DNA of 64,000 nt from Acrocarpospora pleiomorpha (GCF_009687885.1 NZ_BLAF01000018.1:23976-87975), one strand, 5' to 3'; shown: positions 23,620 to 32,166, numbered from the stretch's first letter. Numbers and translations: made by a program. The notes: generated by a model not told the origin, from the sequence alone.

Positions 23620-24528
23620 CTACTTGCCCACCCCGGCGGTGAGGCCGGACTGGATCTGGCGCTGGAAGATGACGTAGACGATCAGGATGGGGATGATGGC
23701 CATGCTCAGCGCCGCGAACAGGGCGGCCCAGTCGGCTTCGTAGCCCGCGCTGGTGGAGATGTTGGCGATGCCCTGGGTGATCAGCCAGAGGTCCTGCTTG
23801 TCGCCGGGGAGCAGCACGATGGGGAGCAGGTACTGGTTCCACTGGCCGATCACGTTGAAGATCGTGATGCTGATCAGGCCGGGCTTGGCCATCGGCATCA
23901 TGATCTGGAAGAACGTGCGGGTGTGCGAGGCGCCGTCCATCACGGCGGCTTCGGCGACCGTGTCCGGGAGCGACTTGAAGAAGGCCGCCAGGAAGAAGAC
24001 CGTGAACGGCATCGAGAACGCCACGTACACCAGGACGACGCCGACGTGGGTGCCGAGCAGCCCCAGGTTCTGGACCACCTTGTACAGCGAGGAGAGCGCC
24101 AGGAACGGGGGGACGGACAGGCCTGACACGAACAGCAGGTAGATCAGGCGGTTGCCGGTGAACCGGTAGCGGGCCAGGACGTACGCCGCCATCGAGCCCA
24201 GCAGCATGGTGAAAAATGTGGAGATGGCCACCACGATCACGGTGTTGATCATGTACTGGCCGATGTTGGACTTCTCCCAGGCCCGGCCCCAGGCGTCCCA
24301 GTGGAAGTTGGCCGGCAGCGCCAGCGACTTCCCGCCGAACAGCTCGGTGTTGGTCTTGAACGAGCTGAGGAAGGTGTAGACGATCGGGGCGACCGTGAGG
24401 ATCGTCCAGATGAACAGCGCGAGGTGCGACAGCCCGCCGAAGACGCCGGGCCCCGAGCGTCTGGTCTCCAGGCGTCTGGTCCCCGGGCGTTTGGTCCCCG
24501 AGTCTCTGGTCACGGTGCGAGTGGCCAT
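23620..24528 (-). CDS. ngcG: Sugar ABC transporter permease (NgcG-type)
   Basis: A 302-residue inner-membrane permease of the MalG class with six membrane helices. The EAA loop that docks the ATPase reads EAAVMDGASHTRTFFQIMMPMAKPG (key residues E and the G 20 positions later). With the adjacent permease and NgcE-type binding protein it should import N-acetylglucosamine or diacetylchitobiose. No ATPase gene is in the operon, as is normal for these systems, which borrow MsiK. The N-terminus carries pentapeptide repeats (TRDSG, TKRPG, TRRLE, TRRSG) encoded by 15-base tandem DNA repeats. Confidence 0.88.
   Translation of the reverse strand: MATRTVTRDSGTKRPGTRRLETRRSGPGVFGGLSHLALFIWTILTVAPIVYTFLSSFKTNTELFGGKSLALPANFHWDAWGRAWEKSNIGQYMINTVIVVAISTFFTMLLGSMAAYVLARYRFTGNRLIYLLFVSGLSVPPFLALSSLYKVVQNLGLLGTHVGVVLVYVAFSMPFTVFFLAAFFKSLPDTVAEAAVMDGASHTRTFFQIMMPMAKPGLISITIFNVIGQWNQYLLPIVLLPGDKQDLWLITQGIANISTSAGYEADWAALFAALSMAIIPILIVYVIFQRQIQSGLTAGVGK
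24458..24517 (-). repeat. Four 15-base tandem repeats at the 5' end of ngcG
   Basis: Units begin at 24458, 24473, 24488 and 24503, sharing CTGGTC or TTGGTC. They encode a repeated T-[RK]-x5 basic pentapeptide in the cytoplasmic N-terminus, so copy number can vary without breaking the frame. Confidence 0.7.
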
Positions 24529-24531
24529 GAT

Positions 24532-25467
24532 CTAGTACTCGATCCTCTCGCGCCGGGTCACCCGGAGGGTGAGCGCCGCGAACGTCAGCACCAGGAAGAC
24601 CAGGGCGACGCCCATCGCGGACGAATAGCCGAACTTGTAGTACGTGAAGGCCTGCCGCCAGATCTCCAGCGGCAGCACCGTGGTGGCGTTGTCGGGCCCG
24701 CCGCGGTCCACCGAGAGCACCTGGACCAGGGCGAAGCAGTCGAACGCGGCGATGCCCAGGTAGACCCAGCCGACCTGCACGGTGTTCCAGATCAGCGGGA
24801 TGGTGACCCGGAAGAACATGATGAACCGGCCCGCGCCGTCCAGCGCGGCGGCCTCGAAGATCTCCTTCGGCACCGAGGCCATGCCCGCCGAGAACAGCAC
24901 CACGTAGAAGCCGACCGCCTGCCAGACCGCCACCCCGATGATGGTCCACAGCGCCAGATTCGGGTCGATCAGCCAGCCCACCGGGTCGATGCCGATCAGG
25001 CCGAGCGCGCTGTTGAGGATGCCGTCCTTGTCCGGCCGCAGGATCGCCTGGAACAGCACGCCCACGATGGCGACCGCCAGCACCTGCGGGAAGAAGAAGA
25101 CGACCTTGTAGAAGCCCGAGCCCCAGACCCCCGCCATGCGCCCGTTCCGCTGCCCGCCGCCCAGGTTCAGGAGGAAGGAGAAGAACAGGGCGATCAGCAG
25201 GGACACGAGCGGCATGGCAAGCAGGATGACCCCGTGGTGCCGGACCGCGGCCCAGAACACCTCGTCGTCGAAGAGCTTCGTGAAGTTCTCGAACCCGACA
25301 TACTCGAACGTCGGCGAGATCCCGCGCGAGTTCGTGAACGCCAGCTGGATGGCCTGGAGGTTCGGGCTGACGAAGAAGACGATGTAGAGCAGCAGCGGCG
25401 CGATCAGGAACGAGACGATGAAGCCGTACCTGCGGAGCGCCGGGGGCGTCAGCTTGCCATGCCGCAT
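24532..25467 (-). CDS. ngcF: Sugar ABC transporter permease (NgcF-type)
   Basis: A 311-residue permease of the MalF class with six helices. The N-terminal helix is FIVSFLIAPLLLYIVFFVSP, and the EAA loop is EIFEAAALDGAGRFIMFFRV. Downstream, ngcG starts 4 bases away, and upstream ngcE ends 4 bases away, so the three genes form one operon. It should form the membrane channel with the NgcG-type partner. Confidence 0.88.
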   Translation of the reverse strand: MRHGKLTPPALRRYGFIVSFLIAPLLLYIVFFVSPNLQAIQLAFTNSRGISPTFEYVGFENFTKLFDDEVFWAAVRHHGVILLAMPLVSLLIALFFSFLLNLGGGQRNGRMAGVWGSGFYKVVFFFPQVLAVAIVGVLFQAILRPDKDGILNSALGLIGIDPVGWLIDPNLALWTIIGVAVWQAVGFYVVLFSAGMASVPKEIFEAAALDGAGRFIMFFRVTIPLIWNTVQVGWVYLGIAAFDCFALVQVLSVDRGGPDNATTVLPLEIWRQAFTYYKFGYSSAMGVALVFLVLTFAALTLRVTRRERIEY

Positions 25468-25471
25468 CGGG

Positions 25472-26920
25472 TCACACGTTCCGGGTCTGCTTGGTGATCG
25501 AGGAGTCGTTCTTGGTCTTGTCCGCGGCCGCCTGCATCTTGGTCGCGAACTCCTCGGCCGAGATGCGCCCGAACATCAGCGCGTTGGTCTGCTTGCGCAG
25601 CTCGGTCTCCAGCTCCTTGTACCAGCCTTCGAACGTGGAGAAGGTGACCACGTTCTGGCCGGCCGCGGTCTGCATGTCGGCGACGCTCTGCAGGCCCGGC
25701 GAGAGGGTCAGGCCCTCGGTGGCGCCGATGACCACGGTGAGGCTCTTGGTGCGCTCGGTGAAGTCCTTGGCGCCCTGCTTGGACAACATCTGGCGCAGGT
25801 ACTCCAGGCCGCCCTGCGCGTTCTTGGCCTTGGACGGGACGACGAAGCCCTCGGCCGCGGCGGCGCGGACCGCCTCGTACGGCATCTTGTCGGCCGCGGT
25901 GACGCTGGGGGTCGGGGCGACCGCGTACTTGAACTCGGCCGGGGTGTCCTTGGCCTGCTCGGCCTCCAGCCACGAACCCGACGGGTATAGGGCGATCTTG
26001 CCCTGGTTCTGCTGGGTCTGCACCTCGGTGTGGATCAGGCCCTCGTAGGACTTGTCCATGTATTTGCCGATTTCGGCCCACGCCGCCGCGGACTGCTTGA
26101 TCGCGTCGTTGTTCCACGCGCCATCGACCAGGTTGTCGATGTTGAGCAGGATCTCGTTGCCACCGATCTTGGCGGCCGAGATGAGGATCATCCAGTACGC
26201 GTAGTACGAGGCGTTCTTGCCCGCGTACGCGAACGGCACGATGTCCTTGGCCTTGGCCGCCTCGGCGAAGGTCTTGAACTCCTCGAAGGTCTTCGGCGGA
26301 GTCCAGCCCTCCTTCTCGAAGAGCGCCGAGTCGTACCAGAGGCCGTAGGCGGTGTAGACGTAGTTCAGCGTGTACGGCTTGGCGGGGTCGCCGCCGAGGC
26401 CGGATTCGATGGTGCCGGGGACGATGATGTCCTTGACCTTCTTGGCCGGGTCGTCGACCGAGGGGGCCTCGAACAGCGGCGTCAGGTCCAGCAGCTGGCC
26501 GGCGCCGATCAGGGCGCCGCCGTCCAGGGCGTCGGTGCCGGAGTTGTTCACCACGTCGGGCACGTCGCCGGAGGCGAAGCGCGGGGTCAGGGTCTGACCG
26601 ATGGTCTGGATGCCCTGGTGCTTGATCGTGGCGCTGGGGAACGCCTTCTTGTACAACGGCTCGTGCGACTGGGTGGCGTACTCGTCGCTGTACCCACCCT
26701 TGAAGATCACGACCTCAAGCGGAGCGTCGGCCTTGACCCCGAACGGGTTGCTGGCGGACACGGCGGCGGCGGTGGACGCGGCGGTCGTAGGAGCCGCCTC
26801 CGGGCCACCGGAGGTGGCGCACGAGCTCAGCAGACCGGCGGCGGGGCCGGCCACAAGGGCGGTGAGGCCGACGCGACGCAACATCTGGCGACGCGTGATC
26901 TCGCGGGGCGTGTTGGTCAT
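25472..26920 (-). CDS. ngcE: N-acetylglucosamine/diacetylchitobiose-binding lipoprotein
   Basis: A 482-residue extracellular solute-binding protein. Residues 9-33 form a twin-arginine-like signal (ITRRQMLRRVGLTALVAGPAAG) that ends in the lipobox LSSC, so the mature protein is lipid-anchored. The mature start and body (NPFGVKADAPLEVVIFKGGYSDEYA, only partly quoted by its GVK-x-DAPLEVVIFKGGY core) match the NgcE family of chitin-sugar transporters, as do DVPDVVNNSGTDALD and YVYTAYGLWYDSALF. Upstream lie a ROK-like operator and a DasR-like site. I am confident of the family; the exact sugar is inferred. Confidence 0.9.
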   Translation of the reverse strand: MTNTPREITRRQMLRRVGLTALVAGPAAGLLSSCATSGGPEAAPTTAASTAAAVSASNPFGVKADAPLEVVIFKGGYSDEYATQSHEPLYKKAFPSATIKHQGIQTIGQTLTPRFASGDVPDVVNNSGTDALDGGALIGAGQLLDLTPLFEAPSVDDPAKKVKDIIVPGTIESGLGGDPAKPYTLNYVYTAYGLWYDSALFEKEGWTPPKTFEEFKTFAEAAKAKDIVPFAYAGKNASYYAYWMILISAAKIGGNEILLNIDNLVDGAWNNDAIKQSAAAWAEIGKYMDKSYEGLIHTEVQTQQNQGKIALYPSGSWLEAEQAKDTPAEFKYAVAPTPSVTAADKMPYEAVRAAAAEGFVVPSKAKNAQGGLEYLRQMLSKQGAKDFTERTKSLTVVIGATEGLTLSPGLQSVADMQTAAGQNVVTFSTFEGWYKELETELRKQTNALMFGRISAEEFATKMQAAADKTKNDSSITKQTRNV

Positions 26921-26943
26921 GCAACTCTCCTGGCGGGGATCAA

Positions 26944-26960
26944 TTAGGAAAGTTTCCTAA
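26944..26960. promoter_or_regulatory. 17-base perfect palindrome, repressor operator of ngcEFG
   Basis: TTAGGAAA and TTTCCTAA flank a single G, 23 bases upstream of the ngcE start. The TTAGGAAA half resembles operators of actinobacterial ROK-family sugar regulators. No ROK gene is present in the window, so the regulator would act from elsewhere. Confidence 0.7.
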
Positions 26961-27010
26961 ACGTTTGAGGAACGTACGGCTAGCTCACGGAGGCGTCAAG
27001 GCTTCGGGAC

Positions 27011-27022
27011 CGGTCTAGACCA
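27011..27022. promoter_or_regulatory. DasR-responsive element (dre-like) upstream of ngcE
   Basis: CGGTCTAGACCA matches 11 of 12 bases of the dre core TGGTCTAGACCA bound by DasR, the GntR/HutC regulator of GlcNAc and chitin use. The central GGTCTAGACC is a perfect palindrome. It lies 91 bases upstream of ngcE. Confidence 0.7.
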
Positions 27023-27165
27023 ACCCGTAACCCGATTGCGATGAATCCGCACAGTCCACGCACTCCTTCCCGCCGTTTTGCCTGGTTATGCCTACTTATA
27101 AACGTAGGATGACCGGAGGATGGTTTGCTGTCTTGAAGGTGTGTTGGGTCCACCATAACGGTAAC

Positions 27166-27177
27166 TGGTATAGACCG
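27166..27177. promoter_or_regulatory. Second dre-like site, upstream of the class II aldolase
   Basis: TGGTATAGACCG matches 10 of 12 bases of the dre core, and the left flank AC also agrees with the longer consensus. It lies 38 bases before the aldolase start, where it would cover the promoter. Confidence 0.5.
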
Positions 27178-27202
27178 GCTGGTGTTATATCGGACAATTG
27201 CC

Positions 27203-27208
27203 TAGATT
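27203..27208 (+). promoter_or_regulatory. -10 box of a leaderless transcript (class II aldolase)
   Basis: TAGATT lies 7 bases before the ATG at 27216; no ribosome-binding sequence is present. Confidence 0.45.
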
Positions 27209-27215
27209 GACCGGC

Positions 27216-27854
27216 ATGTTGGAGTTGCGGCGAGATCTGTGCAGGTACGGCCGCCGCGCCGTCGAACTCGGGCTCGTCATCGGCACCTCGGGCAACCTGA
27301 GCGCCCGTTCCGGAGACCTCGTCGCGGTGACCCCCTCCGGCGTGGCCCTGGACGCGCTCCAGCCCGGCGACTGCCCCATCGTCTCCCTGGACGGCCACCT
27401 CGTCGAGGGCGACCTCCAGCCGTCCTCGGAAACCCCCATGCACCTGGCGGTCTACGCCGCCACCGGGACGACCGCGATCGTCCACACGCACGCCATGTTC
27501 ACCACGGTCGTCGCCAGCACCCTGACCGAACTCCCGCCCATCCACTACAACGCCCTGCTCCTCGGCGGCCCCATCCGCGTAGCCCCCTACGCCACCTACG
27601 GCACCCCCGAACTAGCCGAAAACGTCCGCATCGCCCTAGAAGGCCGCAAAGCCGCCCTCATGGCCAACCACGGCGGCATGACCATCGGCACCACCCTCAC
27701 CGAGGCCTTCGACTCCACCCGCCTCCTCGAATGGCTCTGCGAGCTCTACGTCCGCTCCCTGACCATCGGCAAACCCACCATCCTCACCGAAGACCAACTA
27801 ACGGACGTAATCACCCGCGCCCTCAACCCACCGACGTTCCCCCGCAGGGACTAA
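27216..27854 (+). CDS. Class II aldolase/adducin-family enzyme
   Basis: A 212-residue zinc aldolase of the L-fuculose-phosphate/ribulose-phosphate epimerase family. The phosphate-binding region is GTSGNLSAR, with VTPSGV after it; the zinc histidines are in IVHTHAMF and the third in MANHGGM; the catalytic Glu is in PSSETPMH. The substrate is probably a sugar phosphate. An in-frame TTG at 27198 is possible, but ATG at 27216 fits the TAGATT box. Its promoter carries a DasR-like site shared with ngcEFG, so it may act on a product of amino-sugar catabolism. It overlaps the next gene's stop by 4 bases. Confidence 0.85.
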   Translation: MLELRRDLCRYGRRAVELGLVIGTSGNLSARSGDLVAVTPSGVALDALQPGDCPIVSLDGHLVEGDLQPSSETPMHLAVYAATGTTAIVHTHAMFTTVVASTLTELPPIHYNALLLGGPIRVAPYATYGTPELAENVRIALEGRKAALMANHGGMTIGTTLTEAFDSTRLLEWLCELYVRSLTIGKPTILTEDQLTDVITRALNPPTFPRRD

Positions 27855-29428
27855 TTTCCCAGTGCAGCCATCCTCGCCAATCCGAGCGGCAACCCTCCGC
27901 TCCCCGCGAGCACATCATGAAATGTCCGCAGATCGCCGTCGAAGTCTGCCCGGATGTTCTCGATCTCGATCGCTCCCGTCAGATAGGAAGGCGCCTGCGT
28001 CGGCCACGCGCAATACCGGCTGACCTCACCCTTGGCCGTTCCCGGCGACAGCGACGCCTTTGTCGACATGAACGTTTCCGCCTCTTCGACGGTCATCTCG
28101 CCACAGTGCAACGCGGTGTCCACCACGATCCGCGCCGCCCGGAAGATCCGGCAGTCCAGATGCGCCAGCTCCGTCTGCGGAGTCGTGAAATATCCCTGTT
28201 CGTGCATCATCCGCTCGACGTACAGCGCCCACCCCTCCGCGAAATACGGCGTCCGGAAGACCTTCCGTACCCGCCGGGGATTGCCCGCCATCCAGGCCAG
28301 ATGCCAGTGATGCCCCGGATAGGTCTCATGCACGGCGATCGACGGGATCTGCGCGCGGGAGTTGGTGCGCAGGCGTTGCCGTACCTGCTCGGCGGAGAAG
28401 CCGTCCGGCGTGTACGGCACGAAGAACACCCCCGTGCGGGACGGCGTCAGCGGCGGCGGCGCCAGATAGCTGGCCACGGCCAGGATCGGGCGCTGGAACT
28501 CCGGCGAGGGCAGCACGAAGCACTCCTCCCCGTCCGGGAAGGTGACCAGCTCGTGATCACGGACGAAGTCACGCGCCCGCACGGTCTCGGCCTCGTACTC
28601 CTCCCGCATCGCCGCCAGAGTCGGCGGATGGTCGTCCATCAGGGACTCCATCGCGGCCCGCCAGTCGTCCGCGCCCAACCGGCGCGCGACCTCACTCATC
28701 CGCAGATCCAGCGCGGCCCACTCGGCCTTGCCCTTCTCGTGCAGCTCGGCGGCGCCGTACCCGAGTAGTTCCCGCTCGCGCAGCAGCGTCGAGTAGAGCT
28801 CTTCGCCCATCCGCCAGCTGCCGCCCGCCTTGAACTCCGCCAGGAAATCGGCCAGCTCGTCGAACGCGGCGGCCGCCGGTTCCGCCGCCTCCGCCAGGCG
28901 CGCCCGGAGGGCGGGATCCTCGACCACGCCGGGGATCGTCTCGGTAAGGAAACGCCGGGCCGTACGGGCCTGGTCGAGCCCCCGCGTGACGAGCAGCTCG
29001 GCGGCGAGATCCGGATCGAGGTTGGCCCGGCAGGCGGCGAGCACGTCCGGCACCTCGGCCAGCCGGGACAGCGCCGCCTTCACCAGCTCCGCCTCCGGCC
29101 GCAGCCGCTGCTGGAACGGCGTGTACAGCGACCCGAACACGGTCCCCAGGTAGGGCGCGGGATCGCGCCGCCAGTCCGGCCAGCGCGCGCTCGCGACCGC
29201 TCCCCGCAGGTACGACAGCGCCAGCTCGTGATCGATCCGATCATCCAGATCGGCCGGAACCGCCCCTTCCAGCCGCTCCAGCCAGAGCTCCGACGCGCGC
29301 TCCCGCCGGGCGAACCCCTCTTCGGTAAAGTCCCCAAGGGTCCGGTCATATCCATCCGCCCCGAGCAGATCCGCCCGGACCGGATGCTGATCGAGGTACC
29401 AGTCAACGAACTCATCCAGCAGCGTCAT
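27851..29428 (-). CDS. DUF885 metallopeptidase-like protein
   Basis: A 525-residue protein of the DUF885 family, a gluzincin-like fold. The zinc-site helix reads HETYPGHH (about 365-372), an HExxxGH variant, and the third ligand region is EGWALYVERMM (about 397). The protein is cytosolic with no signal peptide. Peptidase activity is inferred from the fold; family substrates are largely unknown. A TAGGGT box 6 bases before the ATG indicates a leaderless transcript. The 3' end overlaps the convergent aldolase gene by 4 bases. Confidence 0.85.
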   Translation of the reverse strand: MTLLDEFVDWYLDQHPVRADLLGADGYDRTLGDFTEEGFARRERASELWLERLEGAVPADLDDRIDHELALSYLRGAVASARWPDWRRDPAPYLGTVFGSLYTPFQQRLRPEAELVKAALSRLAEVPDVLAACRANLDPDLAAELLVTRGLDQARTARRFLTETIPGVVEDPALRARLAEAAEPAAAAFDELADFLAEFKAGGSWRMGEELYSTLLRERELLGYGAAELHEKGKAEWAALDLRMSEVARRLGADDWRAAMESLMDDHPPTLAAMREEYEAETVRARDFVRDHELVTFPDGEECFVLPSPEFQRPILAVASYLAPPPLTPSRTGVFFVPYTPDGFSAEQVRQRLRTNSRAQIPSIAVHETYPGHHWHLAWMAGNPRRVRKVFRTPYFAEGWALYVERMMHEQGYFTTPQTELAHLDCRIFRAARIVVDTALHCGEMTVEEAETFMSTKASLSPGTAKGEVSRYCAWPTQAPSYLTGAIEIENIRADFDGDLRTFHDVLAGSGGLPLGLARMAALGN

Positions 29429-29434
29429 GCCGTG

Positions 29435-29440
29435 ACCCTA
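29435..29440 (-). promoter_or_regulatory. -10 box of a leaderless transcript (DUF885 gene)
   Basis: TAGGGT on the minus strand is 6 bases upstream of the ATG at 29428, with no ribosome-binding sequence. Confidence 0.4.
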
Positions 29441-29506
29441 CATTTCCCCGCCCGCACGGACATCCGTCACACTGTTCCCGTAAGTCCCCTAAATTGGAGC
29501 AATTCG

Positions 29507-30733
29507 GTGCCTCTGCAGATGACCGGCGCCCCCAGCGACCCCGACCTGATCCGGCTCCCCTGGGACATTCCGCTGGAAGACTGGCCCGAACACCACCTGG
29601 TGGCCCTCCCCCGGGGCATCTCCCGGCACGTGGTCCGCTTCGCCCGCCTGGCCGGCCGCGTCTACGCGATCAAGGAGATCAGCGAGCGCTACGCCAAACG
29701 CGAATACAAGCTCCTGTGGGACCTGGCCCGCCTCGACACCCCCGCCGTCGAACCCGTCGCCGTGGTCACCGGCCGCGAAAACGCCGACGGCCAGCCCCTC
29801 GACTCCGCGCTGATCACCCGCCACCTCCAGTTCTCCCTCCCCTACCGCGCCGTCCTGTCCGGCACCCTCCGCCCGGAAACCCTGACCCGCCTGCTCGACG
29901 CCCTCACCGTCCTGCTGGTACGGCTGCATCTGACCGGTTTCTACTGGGGCGACTGCTCCCTCTCCAACACCCTGTTCCGTCGCGACGCGGGCGCCTTCGC
30001 CGCCTACCTCGTCGACGCCGAAACCGGCGAACTCCACCCGATGATCAGCGAGGGCCAGCGCCACCACGACATCGACGTCGCCCACATCAACATCTACGGC
30101 GAGCTCCTCGACCTGGAGGCCGGCGGCCTGCTCCACGCCTCCATCGACCCGCTCCTGTTCGCCGAGCAGATCGTCGAGCGCTACCACCGCCTCTGGGGCG
30201 AGCTCAACTCCGACGAGATCATCGAGGAGGTCGACTGGCACATCGTCGAGCAGCGCATCCGCCGCCTCAACTCCCTCGGCTTCGACGTCGCCGAAATGAT
30301 GGTCCGCCGCAAAGCCGGCACCGGCCGCCTCATCGTCCGCCCCAAGGTCGTCGACGCCGGCCACCACCAGCGCCGCCTCCTCCGCCTCACCGGCCTCGAC
30401 GTCGAAGAGAACCAGGCCCGCCGCCTCCTCAACGACCTCGACTCCTTCCGCGCCGCCAACGACCTCCGCCACGAGGACGAGGCCATCGTCGCCCACCGCT
30501 GGCTAGCCGAGGTCTTCCACCCCGTCGTCAGCGCCGTCCCCGCCCCCCTCCGCCGCAAACTCGAACAGGCCCAACTCTTCCACGAGGTCCTCGACCACCG
30601 CTGGTACCTCTCCGAGGCCGCCGGCAAGGACGTAGGCCTCCCCGCCGCCGTCGCCTCGTACATCAAAACCGTCCTGGTCCACAAACCCGACGAGAAAGCG
30701 ATCATCACAGCCACAGACCAGCCCGCCTACTGA
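29507..30733 (+). CDS. DUF4032 protein with a kinase-like N-terminal half
   Basis: A 408-residue actinobacterial protein. The N-terminal half resembles lipopolysaccharide/Kdo-type small-molecule kinases: RVYAIKEISERYAKREYKLL looks like the lysine-glutamate pair, and GFYWGDCSLSNTLFRRD like the catalytic loop with the D and N, followed by AAYLVDAETGE for the metal-binding Asp. The C-terminal half is the DUF4032 domain. GTG at 29507 is chosen because GGAG at 29496-29499 is 7 bases upstream; the ATG at 29519 is too far from it. The substrate is unknown. Confidence 0.82.
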   Translation: MPLQMTGAPSDPDLIRLPWDIPLEDWPEHHLVALPRGISRHVVRFARLAGRVYAIKEISERYAKREYKLLWDLARLDTPAVEPVAVVTGRENADGQPLDSALITRHLQFSLPYRAVLSGTLRPETLTRLLDALTVLLVRLHLTGFYWGDCSLSNTLFRRDAGAFAAYLVDAETGELHPMISEGQRHHDIDVAHINIYGELLDLEAGGLLHASIDPLLFAEQIVERYHRLWGELNSDEIIEEVDWHIVEQRIRRLNSLGFDVAEMMVRRKAGTGRLIVRPKVVDAGHHQRRLLRLTGLDVEENQARRLLNDLDSFRAANDLRHEDEAIVAHRWLAEVFHPVVSAVPAPLRRKLEQAQLFHEVLDHRWYLSEAAGKDVGLPAAVASYIKTVLVHKPDEKAIITATDQPAY

Positions 30734-30737
30734 CGGA

Positions 30738-31286
30738 CTACAGCGCGGCCACGGCCGAGGAGAGCCGTACGGTCGGCAGGTCCTCGGCGGGGCGCCAGGC
30801 GTAGTCGACGACCTCGGCCAGCTGCAGTTCGATGACCGTGGGCTTGACCCAGAACGCGAACCGGAAGTCCGCATGCAGGTGCTCTGGTTCGCCCTTGCCC
30901 GCGTTGGCAGGGATCGTGTGGACGTCGATGTCCAGAGGCACCACGTCGCTCGATGGCGGAGAGACCGCGCGCTGCCAAGGGATGCCGGTCTCCTCCTCCA
31001 GCTCGCGCAGCGAGGCGGCGTACAGGCTGGCGTCACCCGGTTCCACGTGCCCACCGGGAAGCAGCCATCGATTGAGGGCGCGGTGGCGGATCATCAGAAT
31101 CTGGCCGTCCTCGTTGATGGCGGCGGAGCTGGCGGTCACGTGCAGCGGGAAGGTCGAGCGTGACGCCAGGTCGTCGGGACCGGTCGCCAGCGCGAGTGCC
31201 AGGGGTTCGACGTCAGCGCTGGGGTCAGGATGATGGCTCAGGTAAACGTCGAGCACGGCTCGGATCTGCTCGCGAGTGACGGTCAT
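30738..31286 (-). CDS. NUDIX hydrolase
   Basis: A 182-residue hydrolase of nucleoside-diphosphate-linked compounds. The Nudix box is GGHVEPGDASLYAASLRELEEETGI by position (about 92-116); the first conserved Glu is Asp here, but RELEEETG, which binds the metal, is intact. It starts inside the upstream broken gene (4-base ATGA overlap), so the two were one operon driven by the operator region at 32167-32229. The companion gene is disrupted, so the present role may differ from the original. Confidence 0.85.
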   Translation of the reverse strand: MTVTREQIRAVLDVYLSHHPDPSADVEPLALALATGPDDLASRSTFPLHVTASSAAINEDGQILMIRHRALNRWLLPGGHVEPGDASLYAASLRELEEETGIPWQRAVSPPSSDVVPLDIDVHTIPANAGKGEPEHLHADFRFAFWVKPTVIELQLAEVVDYAWRPAEDLPTVRLSSAVAAL

Positions 31287-32158
31287 GCCACCTCACAAAA
31301 GTATCTGAGCCAGATTCGCGCAATCCGTTGCCGGACTTCGGAGGAAACCTCCCACATGCCCGGGTCGAGGGCGCCCGCGCAGATCTGGGCTAGGGCGCAC
31401 AGGATCTCGGCCTGGACGAGCAGGATGAATGCGCCGACCGAGGCACCGTGCAGGAAGTTGACCGCGTTTCCGTCGGCCAGGATGTAGAAGTAGTGGCCGG
31501 TGCGCGCGTAGCGGGTGATGTGGTCTCCTACCGGGGTTCTGGCGTACAACCCGCCCAGGGCCGAGAGTTCAAGTTCATCGTCGGAGCTGGTGACCGAGGC
31601 AATATAGGCACCATTGGCGAGGCGAGAGAAGTCATCTTCCCTGAGTGCGAGGTTGCCCGTGGCGCAGACCACGATCCCTGCCCCGGCAAGGCCCTCGGCG
31701 AGGGTGGAGGCGGTGCGGTAACCCTGAGAGAGAGCCTGAACTCGGCGTACGGGATCGATGCCGGGGTGAGTACCGCGCCGGAGAAATGGGTGGTCAGGTG
31801 GCCCAGGGCGGGGGCGAAGTAGCCACCGACGTCGAGTAGGACGACCGGCTTGCCGGGGGCGCGTGATTCGAGGTAGGCGAGCACGTTCTCGGCGTTGGCG
31901 AACTGGTCTCGGTCCAGGGGATCGACCCGCATCACGGTGGCGATTTCGCGCCTTGCGGCGTCATTGATGGACTTCGGCTTGGGAAGCACGGCGCCGATGT
32001 CGGCGATCCGCTCGACGGCGTGCAGGAACGCGGGACGCTCGGGGCCAGCAAGTGGGTGATGACCAAGGTCGTGGGCCGCGTGGTGGTCGGGATCAGGGCG
32101 GCTGTACGGCGGAAAACGCGGCAACGCGACCGCGCTCGAAGTCCTCCACAGCGGGCAC
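31283..32158 (-). pseudogene. Broken adenosylhomocysteinase-like gene
   Basis: Two frames carry the two ends of one family. The upstream frame holds LPKPKSINDAARREI and VVLLDVGGYFAPALG. The downstream frame holds DPVRRVQALSQGYRTA, IVVCATGNLALRED and GHYFYILADGNAVNFLHGA, all typical of NAD-binding adenosylhomocysteinase-like proteins. The middle (about 100 residues, the first NAD-binding part) is missing at about 31760-31775, where the frames switch. GTG at 32158 with GGAGG upstream starts a plausible native frame (VPAVEDFERGRVAAF) that meets a second shift near 32105. The gene cannot make a functional enzyme as it stands. Confidence 0.75.
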
Positions 32159-32166
32159 CTCCTCGA

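Noticed and set aside
24458..24517. CRISPR-like array
   Set aside because: The units are adjacent without spacers and lie within a coding sequence.
24301..25497. A 398-codon + strand frame across the two permeases
   Set aside because: Composition is charged and repetitive without any domain; the minus strand encodes canonical permeases.
27198..27200. TTG as the start of the class II aldolase
   Set aside because: It lies upstream of the TAGATT -10 box, and the family N-terminus aligns from the ATG at 27216.
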